Part shown: positions 27,545 through 38,548 of the stretch, in pieces | How the letters are laid out: each line of letters starts with the position of its first letter | Numbering within the stretch: position 1 is the stretch's first letter | Assembly (NCBI GenBank): GCA_944388935.1 | Contig: CALXKK010000006.1 | Span: forward strand, 1 to 64,000 | From: an uncultured Clostridia bacterium | Lineage (GTDB): Bacteria > Bacillota > Clostridia > TANB77 > CAG-508 | Direction of reading: 5' to 3' | DNA: 64,000 bases | The notes under the pieces: model-generated | What the model saw: only the letters and a program-made list of their open reading frames with translations | Told to the model about the DNA's origin: nothing | Database searches by the model: none | Program-made: the position numbers and the translations under genes

Positions 27545-30500
27545 ATGGAAAATATACTTCATGTTGGTTTAGACGTTGGGTCAACAACAGTAAAAATTGT
27601 AGTTATAGATTCTAATAAAAAAGAAATATATTCTGATTACACAAGACATTATTCAGATACAAAAAATACTGTTTGTAATGTCTTAGAAGATCTTGCAAAA
27701 AGATTTCCAAATAGCAAATTTACAATTGCTCTTACTGGTTCAGGAGCTATGTCTGCAGCTACATTCTTAGGGCTACCTTTTATACAAGAAGTTGTAGCTT
27801 GTAAAAGAGCTGTTGAGAAATTTATACCTCAAACAGATGTAGTAATTGAATTAGGTGGAGAAGATGCAAAAATAATCTACTTTGACCAATCCGTTGAGCA
27901 AAGAATGAATGGAACTTGTGCCGGAGGTACTGGTGCCTTTCTAGATCAAATGGCATCTTTATTAGATACGGATACAGCAGGACTTAACGAACTTGCCAAA
28001 GATTATACAACAATCTATCCAATAGCATCACGTTGTGGAGTTTTTGCTAAAACTGATGTACAACCTTTAATAAACGATGGTGCTGAAAAATCTGATATTG
28101 CTGCTTCAATTTTTCAAGCAGTAGTAAATCAAACTATTAGTGGTCTTGCTTGTGGTAGACCAATTAGGGGAACCGTAGCATTCCTAGGAGGACCTTTAAA
28201 TTATCTTCCAGAATTAAGAAAGAGATTTATAGAAACTCTTCACTTAAAACCAGATGAAATAGTTGTACCAAACGAAGCTCATTTATTAGTAGCTAAAGGT
28301 GCTTGTTTAGATGCTTTCGATAATGAGCCAATTACTGTGGATGAATTAAAAGAAAAAATACATAATTTAAGAATATCTCATGATAATACAACTAATCCTG
28401 TAGAGCCTCTTTTCAATTCTGATGAAGAATACCAAGAATTTAAGAAAAGACACGAAAAAGCTAAAGTTCATAGAAAAGATTTAAAAGACTTTAAAGGAGA
28501 TTGTTTTATAGGTATAGACGCAGGTTCTACTACAACAAAATTAGTTTTAATTGATAATGAAGATAATTTATTATATTCACTATACGATAGCAACGAAGGA
28601 AATCCTTTAAAAAGTGTTATGAAGATGTTAAAAGAACTTTATTCAGTACTACCAGAAAAAGCTAAAATAAGATTTAGTGGTGTTACTGGATATGGAGAAC
28701 AATTAATTCAAACAGCTTTAAATGTGGATTTAAATGAAATAGAAACAATTGCACATTATACAGCTGCAAAAAAATTCCAACCAGACGTTACTAGTATTGT
28801 AGATATTGGTGGTCAAGACATGAAATATATTAAACTAAAAAATGGTGCTATCGATAATATAATGCTTAACGAAGCTTGTTCTTCTGGATGTGGTTCTTTT
28901 ATAGAAACTTTTGCAAAAAGCTTAAACCTTTCTATAGAAAAATTTGTTGAGGAAGCAATACTTTCTAAAAGACCTGTAGACTTAGGTTCAAGATGTACAG
29001 TATTTATGAACTCAAAAATTAAACAAGCTCAAAAAGAAGGCTATAGTGTAGGAGATATCTCTGCAGGACTTTCTTATTCAGTTATTAAAAACGCTATTCA
29101 AAAAGTTATGAAAGTTAGGGATGTAAGCACTTTAGGTGACCACATTGTAGTACAAGGAGGAACTTTCTATAACGATGCTGTATTAAGAGCATTCGAGAAG
29201 ATTGTAGGTAAAGAGGTTGTAAGACCAGACATATCTGGATTGATGGGAGCTTATGGTGTTGCTATTTTAGCAAGACAACAATATGAATCTAATTTTGATA
29301 TGGAATATTATTCTACAATTGCTAAAGAGGAAGACATAGATAAATTAGAAATTAAAGTTACACATGCTCGTTGTAATAGATGTGAAAACCACTGCTTATT
29401 AACTATTAATACTTTTAATAATGGACATAGACATATATCTGGAAACCGTTGTGAAAAAGGTGCTGGAATAGTTACTGGACATAGTGATTTACCAAATCTA
29501 ATTAAATATAAACAAGAAAGACTATTTAATTACTATAAACCATTAGATGAGAAAGATGCACCTAGAGGTACAATTGGTATTCCTAGAGTTTTAAATATGT
29601 ATGAAGATTACCCATTCTGGTTTACATTCTTTACATCTTTAGGATTTAGGGTAATAGTTTCTGAAAAAAGTACTAGAAAAACTTACGAAAAGGGAATGGA
29701 ATCTATGCCATCAGAATCAGTTTGCTATCCAGCAAAACTATCTCATGGTCATGTAATAAGTTTAATACAAAATGGAATTAAAACAATATTCTATCCTTGT
29801 ATGCCTTATTCAAGAAAAGAATATGAAAAAGCAGACAATCATTACAATTGTCCAATAGTAATTTCATATTCTGAGGTATTAAAAAATAATGTAGAAGAAC
29901 TAAAAGACCCAAGTATTAAATTCCTAAATCCATTCTTACCATTTGATGCTAAGAATTTAACAAAGAGAATTTTGGAATTGAATGAATTTAAAGAATATAA
30001 CTTTAATAAGAAAGAATTAATGGAAGCAGCTAAAAAAGCTGAAGATGAATATCAACATTTTAAACAAGATATTTTCCAAAAAGGTCAAGAAGCTCTTGAA
30101 TATATGGATAAACATCATACAAAAGGAATTGTACTTGCAGGTAGACCTTATCATTCTGACCCAGAAATAAATCATGGTATAGATACATTAATCACAAGTC
30201 TTGGTTTATGTGTCTTAACAGAAGATAGTGTTGCAAATCAGACTGAAGCAAAACGTCCTTTAAGAGTTGTTGACCAATGGGTATTCCACGCTAGACTATA
30301 TGCTGCCGCTGAATTTGTAGGACATCACGATAATCTAGAATTAATACAATTAAATTCATTTGGTTGTGGTGTAGATGCTGTAACAACAGACCAAGTAGAA
30401 GAAATACTATCTAGTTACGGAAAAATGTATACATTAATAAAAATAGACGAAGTAAATAACTTAGGCGCTGTTAGAATCCGTATTCGTTCTTTACTAGCTA

Positions 30501-31906
30501 GTATGAAAAAAAGAGAAGCATTAAAAAAGGATGAATCAGATGATGGCAACTACGGAATAAATAAAAAGATATTTACAAAGGAAATGAAAAAAGATTATAC
30601 AATTCTTTGTCCTCAAATGGCTCCAATACATTTCGAATTATTGGAAACAGCAATGAGAACAGCAGGATATAACTTAGTATTATTAAGAGAATTTACTCAA
30701 AAAACTGTTGAAACAGGATTAAAATATGTTAATAATGATGCTTGTTATCCATCAATATTAGTTACTGGACAAATGATAGAAGCTTTGGAATCTGGTAAAT
30801 ATGATCCAAACAAAACTGCTTTAATAATGTCACAAACTGGTGGTGGATGTAGAGCAACAAATTACATAGGATTTATAAGGAAAGCCCTTAAGGATGCAGG
30901 ATATCCAAACATTCCAGTTATCTCATTTAATGTAGTTGGAATGGAAAAAGTACCAGGATTTAAATTAACTATTCCTTTATTAGAAAAATTATTAAGAGGT
31001 GTTCTATATGGTGATTTATTACAAAAAATGCTAACCAAAAATAGAGCATATGAAAAAAATAAAGGAGAAACTCAAGCTTTATTCGATAAATGGATGAATA
31101 AATGCAAAGAAATACTTAAAAATGGAAATAGTAAAGAATTTAAACAAAGTATCTATGATATAGTTGATGACTTTGAGAAAATAGAATTAGATACATCTGT
31201 TGTAAAACCTAAAGTTGGAATTGTTGGAGAAGTTTTAATAAAATATCATCCTTTTGGAAACAATTTCGTTGCAGACTTATTAGAAAAAGAAGGAGCAGAA
31301 GTTGTACTTCCAGATTTTATGGGATTCATTAAATTTATGGCAACACATAAAGTTACATTTAATAGTTTACTAAAAACAAATCCAATTGTTTCAAAAATAT
31401 CAAAAGCAGCTATTAGCTTAATTGATATATTAGAAAAAGATTCTAAAGAAGCATTAGCTAAATCTAAGAAAGGATATTTACCACCATGTGATATTTGGCA
31501 CCTAGAAGATACTGTTAAAAATATTTTATCTATAGGAAATCAAACTGGTGAAGGTTGGTTCTTAACAGCTGAAATGATTGAATATATAGAACATGGAATT
31601 CCAAACATTATATGTGTTCAACCATTTGCTTGCCTACCTAACCATGTTGTTGGAAAAGGTGTTATTAAAACAATAAGAGAACAATATCCTAATGCAAACA
31701 TTTCTCCAGTTGATTATGACCCAGGAGCTAGTGAGTCTAACCAAACAAACAGAATTAAATTATTAATGACTGTTGCAAAAGATAATTTGAAGAGAGAAAT
31801 GCAAGAAAAGAAAGCAGTAGAAAATGAAAACAAACAAACACAGGAACCAAATAAAACAGCAAAAGATTCTGAAAAGGTTCATGAAAATGTTAATATAAAT
31901 AATTAA
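27545..31906 (+). CDS. 2-hydroxyacyl-CoA dehydratase activase, long fused form
   Basis: The 1453-residue protein combines two BadF/BcrA/HgdC-type ASKHA ATPase domains (GLDVGSTTVKIV at residue 7, GIDAGSTTTKLV near 325) with cluster-binding cysteines in GTCAGGTGAF, SRCGVFAKTD, ACSSGCGSF and SRCTVFMNSK. A cysteine-rich segment (HARCNRCENHC) follows, then a DUF2229 region and a C-terminal HgdB-like dehydratase domain (CPYSR-type CMPYSRKEYEK). Such giant proteins are common in anaerobic Firmicutes; they use ATP to drive low-potential electron transfer, but the substrate is unknown. GAAAGGAG precedes the ATG. The C-terminal 40 residues are low-complexity Lys/Glu/Asn. It is monocistronic. Confidence 0.93.
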   Translation: MENILHVGLDVGSTTVKIVVIDSNKKEIYSDYTRHYSDTKNTVCNVLEDLAKRFPNSKFTIALTGSGAMSAATFLGLPFIQEVVACKRAVEKFIPQTDVVIELGGEDAKIIYFDQSVEQRMNGTCAGGTGAFLDQMASLLDTDTAGLNELAKDYTTIYPIASRCGVFAKTDVQPLINDGAEKSDIAASIFQAVVNQTISGLACGRPIRGTVAFLGGPLNYLPELRKRFIETLHLKPDEIVVPNEAHLLVAKGACLDAFDNEPITVDELKEKIHNLRISHDNTTNPVEPLFNSDEEYQEFKKRHEKAKVHRKDLKDFKGDCFIGIDAGSTTTKLVLIDNEDNLLYSLYDSNEGNPLKSVMKMLKELYSVLPEKAKIRFSGVTGYGEQLIQTALNVDLNEIETIAHYTAAKKFQPDVTSIVDIGGQDMKYIKLKNGAIDNIMLNEACSSGCGSFIETFAKSLNLSIEKFVEEAILSKRPVDLGSRCTVFMNSKIKQAQKEGYSVGDISAGLSYSVIKNAIQKVMKVRDVSTLGDHIVVQGGTFYNDAVLRAFEKIVGKEVVRPDISGLMGAYGVAILARQQYESNFDMEYYSTIAKEEDIDKLEIKVTHARCNRCENHCLLTINTFNNGHRHISGNRCEKGAGIVTGHSDLPNLIKYKQERLFNYYKPLDEKDAPRGTIGIPRVLNMYEDYPFWFTFFTSLGFRVIVSEKSTRKTYEKGMESMPSESVCYPAKLSHGHVISLIQNGIKTIFYPCMPYSRKEYEKADNHYNCPIVISYSEVLKNNVEELKDPSIKFLNPFLPFDAKNLTKRILELNEFKEYNFNKKELMEAAKKAEDEYQHFKQDIFQKGQEALEYMDKHHTKGIVLAGRPYHSDPEINHGIDTLITSLGLCVLTEDSVANQTEAKRPLRVVDQWVFHARLYAAAEFVGHHDNLELIQLNSFGCGVDAVTTDQVEEILSSYGKMYTLIKIDEVNNLGAVRIRIRSLLASMKKREALKKDESDDGNYGINKKIFTKEMKKDYTILCPQMAPIHFELLETAMRTAGYNLVLLREFTQKTVETGLKYVNNDACYPSILVTGQMIEALESGKYDPNKTALIMSQTGGGCRATNYIGFIRKALKDAGYPNIPVISFNVVGMEKVPGFKLTIPLLEKLLRGVLYGDLLQKMLTKNRAYEKNKGETQALFDKWMNKCKEILKNGNSKEFKQSIYDIVDDFEKIELDTSVVKPKVGIVGEVLIKYHPFGNNFVADLLEKEGAEVVLPDFMGFIKFMATHKVTFNSLLKTNPIVSKISKAAISLIDILEKDSKEALAKSKKGYLPPCDIWHLEDTVKNILSIGNQTGEGWFLTAEMIEYIEHGIPNIICVQPFACLPNHVVGKGVIKTIREQYPNANISPVDYDPGASESNQTNRIKLLMTVAKDNLKREMQEKKAVENENKQTQEPNKTAKDSEKVHENVNINN

Positions 31907-31932
31907 TTTAATAATTATTTAATTTAAAAAAT

Positions 31933-31979
31933 AAAAGTGCATTTTAAATATTAATAAAATAATATTTAAATGCACTTTT
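31933..31979 (+). terminator. Terminator of the activase gene
   Basis: A long stem (AAAAGTGCATTTtAAATATT with its complement) ending in TTTTATTT, starting 27 bases after the stop. Confidence 0.85.
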
Positions 31980-34900
31980 ATTTAATTAATTTATTATTAT
32001 TATTTTATTTATTATTTAATTTTTATTATTTTATTTATTATTTATTTTATTTTTAATTTATTATTTTTTTAAATTTTATTTATAAAAAAATAATTGATAC
32101 TATTAAACAAAAATAGTACCAATTATCTATAAAGCTAAAATTACTCTTGTTCATACTAATAAAAATAATATTTAAACCTATTAAATATTACTATTTAACT
32201 AAGCCTAATACCACCAATATTAATAATTCACTCGAATATGAAAACACCCTTACTAGCTATATTCTTCCCTAAGGGAATATTAATAACCATTCAGATATCA
32301 ACATACTCTTATCTTGAATATAATACCTATAATTTAACCCTTAAAATAAGAGCTTACATACAAATATTATACTCTTAATGCCAGCATAATATAACCAAAT
32401 AATTAGCTATATCACACCAAACATTTCGAATATAAAGAACCATATATAAAATAGCCCTTTACACTCTTCGATTAAATAATATTAACCTTATACTATTAAT
32501 ATGTACAATTTAATTTTTTTTATACATTTTTTATAATATTATTTATTTAAATTAAATAATTTTAATTTGTTTTTTTATAATTACTTTTTATATTATTATT
32601 TGTTTATTTTTATTATTTAATATTTAAATTTAATTAATAATTTTTAATTAATTTATTTTTTATACTAATATTTAAATAATTATTTATTTTAATTTAATAA
32701 ATATAATTATTTAAATTTAATTTTTATTTATTTAAAAATATTATTTTATTATTTAATATATTTTTATTAATTATTAAATTAATTTCTTTCTATTTTTTTT
32801 TTATAAATAATATTAATTTATTTATTATTTATTTTTTATTTTTTATATTAAATAATAATATTCTTATTTTTTAATTAGATCTTAATCCTTTACTTCCTAA
32901 AGCTTACAAATATTATAATTTTATATTTAATATTTATTTTTAAATTATGTTTTAATAAATAATTATATTTTATTTATTATTTAAATATTTAATTATTTAT
33001 ATAATATTTTATTGAATATCTATATTTAATTAAAATTTAATTATTTTATCTTATGCTTAATAATTATATTTATATTTTAATTTTTATTTAATAAATCAAA
33101 AATATAATATTTAATTTATTTTTAATTAATAATTTTATTTATTGTTTTTAATTTAAATTTTTTTAAAATTTATTTTCTTGTTATTTTTTTAATTTTAAAA
33201 TTATTTATTTATATTTAATTATTTATTATTATTTAATTAAATATTTTTTAAATCATTTTTTGTAAGAATTTTTTATTTAATATATTTACCCATTAATTAT
33301 TAAATTAATTTATTTCCCTTATTTTTTATATTTAATATTAACTTATTTTTATTTTTTAAATTAAATATATTATTATTTAATTAGCTGCTAATCCTTTACT
33401 TTCCAACGCTTTTAAATTATTATAATTTACATTAAACATTTATTTTTAAATTATGTTTTAATAAATAATTATTTTTTATTAATTTTTTTATAATTTTTAA
33501 ATTTATTTATTTTATTATATTACTATTTAATTATTTAATTATTAATATAATTATTTTTAATTAAATATTTTTTATTTAATTGGAATTTAATTGTTTTATC
33601 TTATGCTTAATAATTATATTTATAATTTAATTTTTATTTATTAAATCAAAAATATAATATTTAATTTATTTTTAATTAATCATTTTATTTATTATTTTTA
33701 ATTTATATTTTTTTAACTTATTTACTTATTATTTTTTATAATTATAAAATTATTTATTATTATATAATTAAATATTTTTTTAATCATTTTTTGTAGGAAT
33801 TTTTTATTTAATATATTTACCTATTAATTATCAAATTAATTTATTTCCATTATTTTTTTATTTAAATTAATTTTATTTATTTAATCAGATGCTAATCTTT
33901 TACTTCCCAATGCTTATAGATTATCATAATTTATATTAACCATTTATTTTTTATTAATTTATTTATAATTGTTAAATTCATTTATTTTATTATATTACTA
34001 TTTAATTATTAATATAATATTTTTATTTAATTGGAATATAATTATTTTATCTTATACTTTATAATTATATTTATAATTTAATTTTTATTTATTAAATTAA
34101 AATATAATATTTAATTTATTTTTAATTAATAATTTTATTTATTATCTTTAACTTAATTATTTTTTAATTAAATTACTTATTATTTTTATATGTTTTTTTA
34201 TAATTATTTTTAATAATAAAATAATTTATTTATATTTAATTATTAATTATTATTTTATATTATTTAATTAACTATTTTCTCTAGCTATTCCTAAATTATA
34301 TTTTATAAATTTTTTTATTTTAATATTAATCATTAAATATTTTATTTGCGTAAGTAAATTTTTTTATAAAAAATATAATAATTATTATTTAAATTTATTT
34401 AATTGATTTTTTATTATTTATAAATAAATTATTTAATATTTTTTCTAATAAATTTTTTATTATTATTTGCTTATTAATTAATTTTTCTATTTTATATAAA
34501 TTAAATTATTTATATAAAATTTTCTATTAGATCTTTTTTATTATTTTTTAATTTTTAATTTAATATAAATTTCACTTATTTATATTAAATATTTTTTTAT
34601 TTTTAATTTAATAAATATAATTATTTAAATTTAATTTTTTTATTAATTATTAAATTAATTTATTTCTATTTTTTTTTATATTTAATATTAACTTATTTTT
34701 TTATAAAATTAAATTGATTTGTTTTTTTATTTTTATATTAAATAAAATATTATTATTTAATTAGCTGCTAATCCTTTATTTCCTGACGCTCATAAATTTT
34801 CATATTTTATACTAAATATTTATTTTTAAATTATGTTTTAATAAATACTATTTTTTATTAGTTTTATTTATAATTGTTAAATTTATTTATTTAATTATTT

Positions 34901-36698
34901 TATATTAAATTATTTCTATAATATTTTTAATTAAATATTTTTTATTTAATTAGAATTTATTTTTATCTGATAATTAATAATTATATTTATAATTTAATTT
35001 TTATTTATTAAAAAAAATATAATATTTATTTTTTAAAATTAATAATTTTATTTATCATTTTTAAATATTTTTTTAATATATTTATTTGTTGTTTTTATAT
35101 GTTTTTTAAAACTATATATATTTAAAATATTATTTTTTTATAATTTAATAATTTATTAGTATTTTATATTCTTTAATTAAATTTTTTCCTAATTATTCCT
35201 AAATTTTATTTTATAGAATTTTTTTATTTTAATATTAATCATTAAATATTTAATTTGCGTAAGTAAATTTTTTTATATAAAAAGTATAAAAATTATTTAA
35301 TATTTATATCTATTTAATTTTTTAATATTTATTTCTTATTAATTTATTTTATATAAATTAAATTATTTATATAAAATTTTCTATTGGATCTTTTTAATTA
35401 TTTTTTAAATTTTTAATTTAATATAAATTTTACTTATTTATATTAAATACTTTTTTAATTTATTTACTTATTATTTTTATAATTATTTATTTGTTTTTTA
35501 TTATTTAATTTAATAAAAATATTTATTTGAATTTAATAATTATTTTTTTAAAATAGTAGGTTATAATTTTATTATTTAATATTTTTTTAATTATTAAATT
35601 AAACTTTTTATATAATTAATATTAATCTATTTATTATTTAGTTTTTATTTTTTATTTTTAATAAAAAGATTATAATTATTCAATTAAGTTTAAGCCTTTG
35701 CTTCCCAAGGCTTGTAGATTTTTATAATTTTATATTTAATATTTGTTTTTAAATTATGTTTTAATAGATAATTATTATTTATTATTTATAAATTAATTAT
35801 TTAATATTTTTATTTATTTAATTAATAATTATATTTTTATTATTAATTAAATTATTTTATTAATTTATTTATTTAATTGAGATTTAATTATTTTATACTA
35901 AATAATTATTTTTATATTTTAATTTATATTTATTAAATTCAAAATATAATATTTAATTTATTATTTTTAAATATTTTTTTATTTGTTTAATTATTATTTT
36001 ATATATTTTTTAAAACTATTTATAATTAATATATTATTTATATTTAATAATTTATTAATAAATATTTTTTGTACATTATTAAATTTATTTATTATTTTTA
36101 TATTTAATATTAATTAATTTTTTATTATTTATTTTTCTATTTATATTTTTATTATTATTTTAAATAAAAATATTATTATTATTTAATTATCGTCTAATTC
36201 CTTAGTTCCCAATACTTACAGCTTCTTATAATTTTATATTTAATAATAATTTTTTATATAATTTTTTAAAATAATTATTTATTATTTTCTAAATAATATA
36301 TTTAATTAATAATTATTTTTTATTATTAATTAAATTAATTTATTAATTTTTTTATTTTATTTTTTAATTAATTATTTTATTTATTTAATTATTTTTATAA
36401 ATTATTTTTTTTATATTAAAATATTTTTAATTATTTCTATTTTTATTTTTAAAAATATCTACTAAATAATTTTACTTAAAAATCTCTATTAAATAAAATA
36501 TTTTAAAAAGTATATTTTTCTAATATTTCTTTTCAAATTCTCTTTTAAGAGATTTTTGCCTTTATTCGATAAATTATACCTTTTTATAATTATCTTTCTT
36601 TATATTTGATTCTCGTAAGTCATTTTTGAACCTTTTTTCTTTTGTTTCTAAAAACAATATTAACGCAAAAAAAAGAAATGCCTATTCAGCATTTCCTT
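31980..36698. other. 4.7-kb AT-extreme gene desert
   Basis: No frame with a ribosome site or recognisable product exists on either strand. Most lines hold only 1-5 G or C per 60 bases. From about 32150 to 32510 the plus strand is noticeably C-rich and G-poor, with a TTCCCTAAGGGAA palindrome near 32267. A 13-base hairpin (AATTGATACTATT and near complement) lies at 32090-32123. The rest, 32.5-36.3 kb, is a degenerate tandem repeat array described separately. 36240-36698 is featureless AT-rich sequence leading to the tRNA-Ser genes. Confidence 0.9.
32871..36215 (-). repeat. Array of six degenerate repeat units with a conserved GC-containing core
   Basis: Cores lie at 32871-32903, 33377-33409, 33881-33913, 34757-34789, 35676-35711 and 36183-36215. 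Start-to-start spacing is 506, 504, 876, 919 and 507 bases. On the minus strand each core reads as about ten codons resembling A-L-G-S-K-G-L-x-x-N then stop. Flanks are also shared: TAAATTATGTTTTAATA after cores 1, 2, 4 and 5, and TTATCTTATGCTTAATAATT in several units. The two long units share extra segments, including TTTGCGTAAGTAAATTTTTT at about 34345 and 35255. These are diverged tandem copies. Confidence 0.85.
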
Positions 36699-36791
36699 TG
36701 GCGGAGAATGAGGGATTTGAACCCTCGCGGCCCCTTACGAAACCCTAACGGTTTAGCAAACCGTCCCCTTCAACCACTTGGGTAATTCTCC
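36699..36791 (-). tRNA. tRNA-Ser (anticodon GCT)
   Basis: A class II tRNA with a long variable arm on the minus strand: acceptor GGAGAAT/ATTCTCC, anticodon stem ACGGT/ACCGT with loop TTGCTAA, T-arm GAGGGTTCGAATCCCTC. The CCA is encoded at 36701-36699. Confidence 0.97.
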
Positions 36792-36813
36792 AAATCGTTA
36801 GCGTATAAAAAAA

Positions 36814-36905
<92 letters not shown>

Positions 36906-36926
36906 GTGTCGCAATCGACAATATAT

Positions 36927-36955
36927 ATATTAGCATAATCTTAAATTCTTGTCAA
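36927..36955 (-). promoter_or_regulatory. Sigma-A promoter of the tRNA-Ser pair
   Basis: On the minus strand a consensus TTGACA (36955-36950), 17 bases, TAATAT (36932-36927), about 22 bases before the first tRNA. Confidence 0.85.
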
Positions 36956-37095
36956 TATAAATTTTCCCTTTTTAATTAAATTTATGCATTACATAGCTAT
37001 TTATTTATATATTAATTTTAATCTATAACGTGTTATTTTAGGTTTTAAGCAATTTTATTATAATATTAGATTAATTTTACATTGGCAATAGAAAA

Positions 37096-37121
37096 AGCTA
37101 CTAAAATCTAATTTAGTAGCT
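37096..37121 (-). terminator. Terminator after the DUF4446 gene
   Basis: A perfect 10-base stem (AGCTACTAAA/TTTAGTAGCT) with a 6-base loop, followed on the minus strand by TTTTTC. Confidence 0.85.
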
Positions 37122-37127
37122 CTAATT

Positions 37128-37640
37128 TTATTTTACTATATAACCATTTGATTCAATTGCTTTATTTATTGCTTCTTGTTCTTGTTCAGATATTGTATAA
37201 GTTGATTTTCCACCTTTTATTGGCTTTGCATATATATTTGACATTTCTCTTGAATAAATTCCGTTTAATACAACACCATCATTATTTTCATTTAATAATG
37301 CAAGAGCAAAACTTAAATCACTTCCTGTATCTTTAAATGCATTATATCTTACAATTCCAACTTTCTTAATTGTTTTTGCAATCTCTTTATTTAAAGATTC
37401 ACAATAATCTTCTATTTCTTTGTTTTCTTTTTCAACTTTTTCTACTTTATTTATGTATACCTTTAAATTTTCTTCTATATCTTCACCTTTACCAATTTTC
37501 TTCATAAAATTGCGGTATTCTTTATTTAATTTTCTTAATTTTAAATTACTTGATATATATAGTATTGTTAGTATTATGTTAACTATTATTATACCTAAAA
37601 TAACATAATTATTATTTAGCATTTCCATTAAATTTTCCAT
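37128..37640 (-). CDS. DUF4446 family membrane protein
   Basis: The 170 residues begin with a transmembrane helix (YVILGIIIVNIILTILYI), then a coiled coil (VEKVEKENKEIEDYCESLNKEI) and the DUF4446 core (VGIVRYNAFKDTGSDLSFALALL, NGIYSREMSNIYAKPI). It lies directly after parA-parB on the same strand, the usual place in Clostridia, which suggests a link to origin segregation. Function unknown. Confidence 0.93.
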   Translation of the reverse strand: MENLMEMLNNNYVILGIIIVNIILTILYISSNLKLRKLNKEYRNFMKKIGKGEDIEENLKVYINKVEKVEKENKEIEDYCESLNKEIAKTIKKVGIVRYNAFKDTGSDLSFALALLNENNDGVVLNGIYSREMSNIYAKPIKGGKSTYTISEQEQEAINKAIESNGYIVK

Positions 37641-37653
37641 ATTCTTCCTCTCT

Positions 37654-38511
37654 TTATTTCTTAATTAACTCTAAAATTCTCTCTAAATCATCATTATTCT
37701 TGTATTCTATTATAATCTTTCCTTTTCTTTTTCCTACATCTAACTTAACTTTAGAACCGAAGAAATCTCTAAATGATGTCTCTATATCTCTATAAATAGG
37801 CTCATATTTCCTATCTCTGTTAGTTTTTGTCTTGTTTCTAGCCATCTTCTTTTCAGCTTCGTTAACACTATCTCCAGATTCTAAAATATATTTAGCCATA
37901 GCATATTGCTTATCCTTGTTAGGTACTGCTAATATTGCCTTACAGTGCCCCTCAGATAGCTTTCCATCTAATGCCATTTGAATTACTCTTTCGTCAAGAT
38001 TAAGTATTCTTACTGTATTCGCTATACTACTTCTAGCTTTACCAAGCTTATCTGCTACTTGCTGTTGAGTTAAGCCATACTCATCCATTAAGCTCTTTAT
38101 ACCTAAAGCTTTTTCAATTGGATTTAAGTCTTCCCTTTGTAAATTTTCTATTAATGATATTTCTTTATTTTTTCTATCATCATTTTCTCTTACTATTACT
38201 GGAATCTCAGTTAAACCAGCCTTTTTACAAGCTCTCCATCTTCTTTCTCCAGCTACAATTTCATAGTAACCGTCTTTTGGAGTAACTATTATAGGCTGTA
38301 ATAAACCATATTCCTTTATAGAATTAGCTAATTCCTCTAAGCTTTCTTCATCAAATTTCTTTCTAGCTTGGCTTTTATTAGGCTCAATGTCAATAAGCTT
38401 TAACTTCTGTATTCTTTCGCCTTCTTGGATTTCTTCTTCCTTTTTTTCTTCCTCTATAGTGCTTGCAAATAGAGCATCTAGTCCTTTTCCTAGTCCTGTT
38501 TTTTTAGCCAT
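37654..38511 (-). CDS. parB: Chromosome-partitioning protein ParB (Spo0J)
   Basis: A CTP-dependent DNA clamp of 285 residues that loads at parS sites. Visible are the N-terminal IDIEPNKSQARKKFDEES, the CTP-binding GERRWRACKKAGL, and the helix-turn-helix (YGLTQQQVADKLGKARSSIAN). It lies 37 bases downstream of parA. I saw no consensus parS in the window by eye. Confidence 0.97.
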   Translation of the reverse strand: MAKKTGLGKGLDALFASTIEEEKKEEEIQEGERIQKLKLIDIEPNKSQARKKFDEESLEELANSIKEYGLLQPIIVTPKDGYYEIVAGERRWRACKKAGLTEIPVIVRENDDRKNKEISLIENLQREDLNPIEKALGIKSLMDEYGLTQQQVADKLGKARSSIANTVRILNLDERVIQMALDGKLSEGHCKAILAVPNKDKQYAMAKYILESGDSVNEAEKKMARNKTKTNRDRKYEPIYRDIETSFRDFFGSKVKLDVGKRKGKIIIEYKNNDDLERILELIKK

Positions 38512-38548
38512 TTATATCATCATCCTTTCTTTTATTTATATATATCAA

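Noticed and set aside
32871-36215. CRISPR-like array in the AT-rich desert.
   Set aside because: Repeats are degenerate, 500-900 bases apart and not interspersed with unique short spacers; no cas genes are nearby.
36240-36690. Possible gene leading into the tRNA-Ser pair.
   Set aside because: No frame longer than a few dozen codons, no ribosome site, and composition matches the desert.
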